A DNA stretch of 8,805 nt, taken from contig CAIOLV010000110.1 of assembly GCA_903859225.1 (NCBI GenBank), forward strand, positions 1-8,805, read 5' to 3'. Both the position numbers and the translations under genes were made by a program. The stretch comes from an uncultured bacterium (lineage in GTDB: Bacteria > Bipolaricaulota > Bipolaricaulia > UBA7950 > UBA9294). The notes under the pieces are model-generated. The model searched no databases. It had not been told where the DNA came from and saw only the letters and a list, made by a program, of their open reading frames with translations. Shown piece by piece: positions 6,981 to 8,805 of this stretch. The stretch's first letter is position 1. The number at the start of each line of letters is the position of its first letter.

Positions 6981-7008
6981 GGGAGAGGGACACGGATGTC
7001 CCTCTCCC
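6981..7008 (-). other. Perfect 12-bp hairpin in the presumed leader of the minus cluster
   Basis: The arms GGGAGAGGGACA and TGTCCCTCTCCC are perfectly complementary around a 4-nt loop (CGGA on the plus strand). Reading on the minus strand, the stem is followed by TTGGCCTTTCT, so there is a little T but no real U-tract. It lies about 75 nt upstream of the methyltransferase start. It could be an attenuator, an mRNA 5' stabiliser or a weak terminator for leftward read-through. The structure is certain; its role is inference. Confidence 0.6.
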
Positions 7009-7035
7009 GGAGGGCTGGTATCGGGGGTGCGAGAT

Positions 7036-7053
7036 GTCTAGCTCTCGCTAGAC
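7036..7053. repeat. 7-bp hairpin
   Basis: GTCTAGC-TCTC-GCTAGAC is a perfect 7-bp inverted repeat with a 4-nt loop. It lies between the candidate promoter and the 12-bp hairpin at 6981-7008. No T-tract follows on either strand. Confidence 0.5.
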
Positions 7054-7109
7054 GAGAAGCAGCCTAGGACGCTCGTGTGTGGGATCTGTGAAGCGGACTT
7101 GTGGAATCG

Positions 7110-7138
7110 ATGAGACGCCGCGTCACGGCCGATGTCAA
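7110..7138 (-). promoter_or_regulatory. Candidate sigma-70-type promoter for the five-gene minus cluster
   Basis: On the minus strand a perfect -35 hexamer TTGACA (7138-7133) is followed after 17 nt by TCTCAT (7115-7110), which matches TATAAT at four of six positions. Transcription would start near 7103, giving a leader of about 200 nt before the methyltransferase start. The perfect -35 and ideal spacing favour it; the poor -10 and high G+C background weaken it. Confidence 0.35.
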
Positions 7139-7197
7139 CGTGGCCAAGCGAAGAGAGAGGGCGTCATTGGCGCTGGTGAACAGAGACGGACGCGGAG

Positions 7198-7219
7198 AGG
7201 GGGCGGATTGCCGCCCCCT
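7198..7219 (-). terminator. Probable terminator hairpin after the small secreted protein
   Basis: AGGGGGCGG-ATTG-CCGCCCCCT is a perfect 9-bp, very G+C-rich stem with a 4-nt loop, 34 nt downstream of the TAA at 7254-7256. On the minus strand it is followed by CTCTCC rather than a U-tract, while on the plus strand TTTCC follows. Position and stability suggest transcription termination or 3'-end protection for the riboswitch-controlled mRNA. Without a U-tract this is not certain. Confidence 0.5.
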
Positions 7220-7253
7220 TTCCAGCATCTCTAGGGTGGTTCTGTCGGTAGGG

Positions 7254-7727
7254 TTAGTTCGTCGTCGCCGTGTACTGAACGACCACGCTGTAGTCGCCCT
7301 GGGGCAACGTCCCCATGTCATCGGCCGTCAAGCCGAGCTTGTAGCTGACATTCACGTTCTGCGCGCCGTACGTGCCGGACGTCTTGTCGAACGTGCGCTG
7401 AAGATCCTTCTCCACCGTTGCCTGGCTAGCGCCCGCGGGCATCGTCGAACTCGTCCAGAGGATCGAGCTCGAGATCGACCAGTTCGCCGTGCTCAGCACG
7501 CGAAGTTGGGTGCTATTCGAGCCGTTGTACGTCCCAGGACCGGTGATGCTCGCGAAGTTGACGTTGCCGTTTCCGACGACGGAGAGCGAGATCCACGACG
7601 GGATCGAGAACGAGGCATTCACGGACACTGCCGAGGACACCCCGGTCGCGGCAAAAGAGACCGCCGCTACGCCAACGACCATCGCCGCCACCAACATCGC
7701 CATACCCACTACCTTAAGCATCCTCAT
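7254..7727 (-). CDS. Small secreted beta-rich protein under tandem c-di-GMP-I-type riboswitches
   Basis: This 157-residue protein has a signal peptide (positive MRMLK, hydrophobic core about residues 6-24, likely cleavage near AVSFAA, residue 27). The mature part is Ser/Thr/Val/Asn-rich, has no cysteine, and shows alternating hydrophobic/polar stretches typical of beta strands. Examples are PSWISLSVVGNGNVNF (43-58) and the terminal GDYSVVVQYTATTN (144-157). No lipobox, pilin-like cleavage motif or sortase signal is seen. I do not recognise a family with confidence. The layout resembles small beta-sandwich surface or matrix proteins, but that is inference. ATG 7727 has a textbook AGGAGG with 9-nt spacing. 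The same frame stays open upstream to 7997, but there it runs through the conserved riboswitch leader. The riboswitch context suggests a role in the shift between attached and motile life. Confidence 0.8.
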   Translation of the reverse strand: MRMLKVVGMAMLVAAMVVGVAAVSFAATGVSSAVSVNASFSIPSWISLSVVGNGNVNFASITGPGTYNGSNSTQLRVLSTANWSISSSILWTSSTMPAGASQATVEKDLQRTFDKTSGTYGAQNVNVSYKLGLTADDMGTLPQGDYSVVVQYTATTN

Positions 7728-7736
7728 TACAAAGCA

Positions 7737-7788
7737 CCTCCTAATGGTTGTTTGTTCGAGCGCATCTAGCGGCTCGGCCACCATTAGG
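7737..7788 (-). promoter_or_regulatory. Shine-Dalgarno-sequestering stem-loop (riboswitch expression platform)
   Basis: The Shine-Dalgarno AGGAGG occupies 7742-7737. Its first three bases end a 9-nt arm, ACCAUUAGG (7748-7740), that is perfectly complementary to CCUAAUGGU (7788-7780) upstream. Between the arms, CGAGC (7776-7772) pairs with GCUCG (7761-7757), with further pairing inside, so the whole forms a two-part stem-loop. This structure would hinder ribosome binding. It begins 4 nt after the 3' end of aptamer 2. Whether ligand favours or disrupts it cannot be told by eye. Confidence 0.65.
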
Positions 7789-7792
7789 CGCT

Positions 7793-7886
7793 GCGGCAAC
7801 CCGGCTGCCCGGTTGGCCTTTCGGCCACCTGAGGGCCCGTGGCTTTGCGTCCCAGGGTCTCCCCTGGTTTGCGTTTCTCCCGCCGC
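7793..7886 (-). ncRNA. GEMM-I (c-di-GMP-I class) riboswitch aptamer 2, start-proximal
   Basis: Read on the minus strand, the element carries the GEMM-I landmarks in order: GCAAACC (7872-7866); hairpin CCAGGG-GAGA-CCCUGG with a GNRA loop (7867-7852); GGGACGCAAAGCCACGG (core at 7850-7841); a second helix capped by GGCC-GAAA-GGCC (7826-7815); and CAGCCGGGUUGCCGC (ending at 7793). P1 closes as GCGGC (7886-7882) with GCCGC (7797-7793). This class binds cyclic di-GMP, with a subgroup for cyclic AMP-GMP. By hand alignment to Vc2, the base just before GCAAACC (G20, which contacts ligand) is C here. The ligand is therefore not certain, but the class is. Confidence 0.88.
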
Positions 7887-7956
7887 GCGAACGCGGCTGC
7901 CTAGAAGGTCCGTAGCTTTGCGTCCCAGCCTTTCAGCTGGTTTGCCTTTGGTAGAT
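7883..7956 (-). ncRNA. GEMM-I (c-di-GMP-I class) riboswitch aptamer 1, promoter-proximal, possibly degenerate
   Basis: The minus strand reads ACCAAAGGCAAACC (to 7939), then hairpin CCAGCU-GAAA-GGCUGG with a GNRA loop, then GGGACGCAAAGCUACGG (core at 7922-7915), then helix CGG-A-CCU-UCU-AGG-CAG-CCG. These are the GEMM-I core elements, and the base before GCAAACC is the usual G. The 3' end departs from consensus: GCCGCGUUCGCG stands where GCCGGGUUGCCG is expected, and it can instead fold as GCCGCG-UUCG-CGCGGC. No clear P1 partner is seen on the 5' side. The 3' arm of that hairpin shares bases with P1 of aptamer 2, so the two elements overlap. Confidence 0.75.
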
Positions 7957-7976
7957 ACTTCGAATGAGGACTTATC

Positions 7977-8059
7977 GCGGCGGACCACCCGCCGCAATCT
8001 TCAGATCATCATTCAAGACCCGCATCGCGGGTCTCATCGCCCCTCTCCATCGAGGGGCG
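7977..8059 (-). repeat. Three consecutive hairpins at the 5' end of the riboswitch leader
   Basis: There are three perfect inverted repeats: GCGGCGG/CCGCCGC (7977-7983 and 7989-7995, loop 5), AGACCCGC/GCGGGTCT (8016-8023 and 8027-8034, loop 3) and CGCCCCTC/GAGGGGCG (8038-8045 and 8052-8059, loop 6). None is followed by a U-tract on either strand. They lie just upstream of aptamer 1 and would be in the same RNA if transcription starts above 8060. They could protect the mRNA 5' end or form part of a larger structured RNA. Unassigned. Confidence 0.5.
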
Positions 8060-8306
8060 CAGTCTCTGTTCACTTGTCAAAGACCAACAACCTAATTGTG
8101 CCACCCAGACCCTGCGGCTAGACATCCGCAGCAATTGCTCGGCAGCCAACGTCTTGATACGCCCTCCGTCCCCGCCGCTTTCCTTCCCGAAGGACGAAAC
8201 GCCGGAGGGAGCGGGGGTGTTTGTATCTTGCAGGTTGACGGCATCGCGAGAATGGACCACAGTGGCGCGAGATCGTGACAAGCGGCATGTGCATAGGGGG
8301 AGAGTC
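8060..8306. other. Divergent intergenic region with upstream leader and promoters
   Basis: This stretch must hold the promoter for the riboswitch transcript (leftward) and for the Ig-like-protein gene (rightward). Visible are TTGACA on the minus strand near 8078 with no good -10 at 17 nt, a small inverted repeat CTGCGG/CCGCAG at about 8112-8131, the long stem-loop at 8162-8209 and TTGACG at 8235-8240 on the plus strand with a poor -10. No gene is evident. I cannot place either promoter with confidence. Confidence 0.5.
8162..8209. repeat. Extended stem-loop in the divergent region
   Basis: CCCTCCG (8162-8168) pairs with CGGAGGG (8203-8209). Inside, TTT (8179-8181) can pair with AAA (8197-8199), and CCTT-CCCG-AAGG (8182-8193) forms the tip. 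An alternative pairing, CCCCGC (8170-8175) with GCGGGG (8212-8217), interlocks with the first and would give a pseudoknot or a switch. No T-tract follows on either strand, so it is not a standard terminator. I do not recognise a known RNA family. Confidence 0.45.
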
Positions 8307-8805
8307 ATGAACGAGAGATCAGTAGGAAAGGCGTGGAGCGTTCTGGTTCTGTCGGGAGTCTTTCTGCTCGCTGCGGCCTCCTCCGGTTGGGCCGGCGGCT
8401 CTCCGACAACGAGCACAGAGGTCGCTCCTCCGCGCGTCATCGAGACATCGCCGGTGCGCGGTGAAGAGCTCGCGGTCGACGGAACGGTCGCCCTCGTCTT
8501 CGATCGCCCAATGGATCGCGCTTCCGTCGAGTCCGCGGTCAACATCGTTCCCGCGGTCGCCGGTCAGTGGCAATGGACGTCGGACACGACCATCCGGTTC
8601 GCTCCTGCGGAGCTGTGGACGCGGGATGTGGCCTACACGGTCTCTGTGGGAGCGACAGCCCGCGACGCGACCGGCATCCCGCTCGCCGAGCCTTTCTCAC
8701 TGCGCTTGCGCACGGTCGGCTTCCTCACCGTGACGCAGATGATCCCCGTTGACGGCGCGACCGAAATCGCCGCCGACAGCACGATCACCGTTATGTTCAA
8801 CCGCC
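8307..8805 (+). CDS. Secreted Ig-like (Big_5/SbsA-like) repeat protein, N-terminus; possibly alpha-2-macroglobulin-like
   Basis: The frame is open from ATG 8307 to the right edge (166 codons, no stop). GGGGGAGAG lies 2 nt before the ATG. Residues 1-29 form a signal peptide (MNERSVGKAW then a hydrophobic core, ending SSGWAGG). A bacterial Ig-like repeat follows at about 42-136: PPRVIETSPVRGEELAVDG, then VALVFDRPMDRASVE, then the closing FSLRLRTVG. A second repeat starts at about 143 (MIPVDGATEIAADSTITVMFNR). The P.dG...d..i.v.Fd.pm pattern is typical of Big_5 domains. Tandem copies at the N-terminus are common in bacterial alpha-2-macroglobulin-like protease inhibitors and in other large surface proteins. 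The rest lies outside the window, so the final class is open. It is divergent from the riboswitch-controlled gene. Confidence 0.82.
   Translation, partial: MNERSVGKAWSVLVLSGVFLLAAASSGWAGGSPTTSTEVAPPRVIETSPVRGEELAVDGTVALVFDRPMDRASVESAVNIVPAVAGQWQWTSDTTIRFAPAELWTRDVAYTVSVGATARDATGIPLAEPFSLRLRTVGFLTVTQMIPVDGATEIAADSTITVMFNR

Larger units (their letters stand above)
6905..7253. other. Intergenic region upstream of the minus-strand cluster
   Basis: These 349 bp separate the methyltransferase start from the stop of the small secreted protein, both on the minus strand. I find no convincing gene; the open frames here lack ribosome-binding sites and family motifs. The region does hold a probable terminator hairpin (7198-7219), a candidate minus-strand promoter (7110-7138), and two hairpins (7036-7053, 6981-7008) that would lie in the 5' leader of the cluster mRNA. 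No tRNA-like T-arm or T-box motif is evident. Confidence 0.6.

Noticed and set aside
6905..7253. tRNA or T-box upstream of the gltX-containing cluster
   Set aside because: No GGTTCGAATCC-like T-arm, no CCA-ended acceptor pairing and no T-box bulge motif was found on either strand.
7101..7769. A 222-codon open frame on the plus strand
   Set aside because: It is antisense to the secreted-protein gene and its terminator, Arg/His-rich, and without a ribosome-binding site.
7728..7997. Upstream extension of the small secreted protein to position 7997
   Set aside because: The extension runs through the GEMM-I elements and the Shine-Dalgarno hairpin. The signal peptide begins exactly at ATG 7727, which has AGGAGG with 9-nt spacing.
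8085..8105. Possible sigma-54 promoter, TGGCAC on the minus strand
   Set aside because: TGGCAC is present, but no GC doublet lies at the required spacing: TTGT follows after 7 nt instead of TTGC after 5.
7198..8217. CRISPR array or insertion-sequence ends among the many inverted repeats
   Set aside because: The repeats differ from each other in sequence, have no constant spacers, and no transposase or cas gene is present.

Overview
This is an 8.8 kb piece of a G+C-rich bacterial chromosome with tightly packed genes. Neighbouring genes overlap by 4 bp at ATGA/GTGA junctions, Shine-Dalgarno sites are strong, and several starts are GTG. No single gene identifies the phylum. The mix (polyferredoxin, compact glutamyl-tRNA synthetase, secreted cysteine peptidase, large secreted Ig/alpha-2-macroglobulin-like protein, c-di-GMP-I-type riboswitches) suggests an uncultivated, probably anaerobic or microaerophilic environmental bacterium. 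That is inference. I see no mobile element, CRISPR array, tRNA or rRNA.

Layout. (1) Positions 1-439, minus: the first 146 codons of an RsmD-type 16S rRNA methyltransferase, running off the left edge. (2) 537-2146, plus: a translationally coupled pair, a HAD-superfamily hydrolase and a secreted, membrane-anchored C39-like papain-fold protein. (3) 2152-6904, minus: a five-gene cluster. In transcription order it holds a SpoU/TrmH-family RNA methyltransferase, glutamyl-tRNA synthetase (gltX), a membrane-anchored DsbD-like/thioredoxin protein, a NapH-like membrane polyferredoxin and undecaprenyl-diphosphatase (uppP). The two redox genes overlap by 4 bp, as do the polyferredoxin and uppP. (4) 6905-7253: non-coding, with a candidate promoter for the minus cluster, two hairpins in its presumed leader and a probable terminator for the next gene. 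(5) 7254-7727, minus: a small secreted cysteine-free beta-rich protein. (6) 7728-8100: its long structured leader, with two tandem GEMM-I (c-di-GMP-I class) aptamer-like elements and a hairpin that covers part of the Shine-Dalgarno site. (7) 8101-8306: divergent intergenic region with one long stem-loop. (8) 8307 to the right edge, plus: start of a secreted Ig-like-repeat protein, probably a bacterial alpha-2-macroglobulin-like or other large surface protein.

Two things stand out. First, the tandem GEMM-I elements appear to control translation of one small secreted protein, and each deviates from consensus at a different presumed ligand-contact position. Second, the redox pair looks like DsbD with its eight-helix CcdA-like core missing: a DsbD-N-like domain, two membrane helices and a thioredoxin domain in one protein, translationally coupled to a polyferredoxin that could replace the core as the route for electrons across the membrane. 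Both are hand readings and need profile searches.
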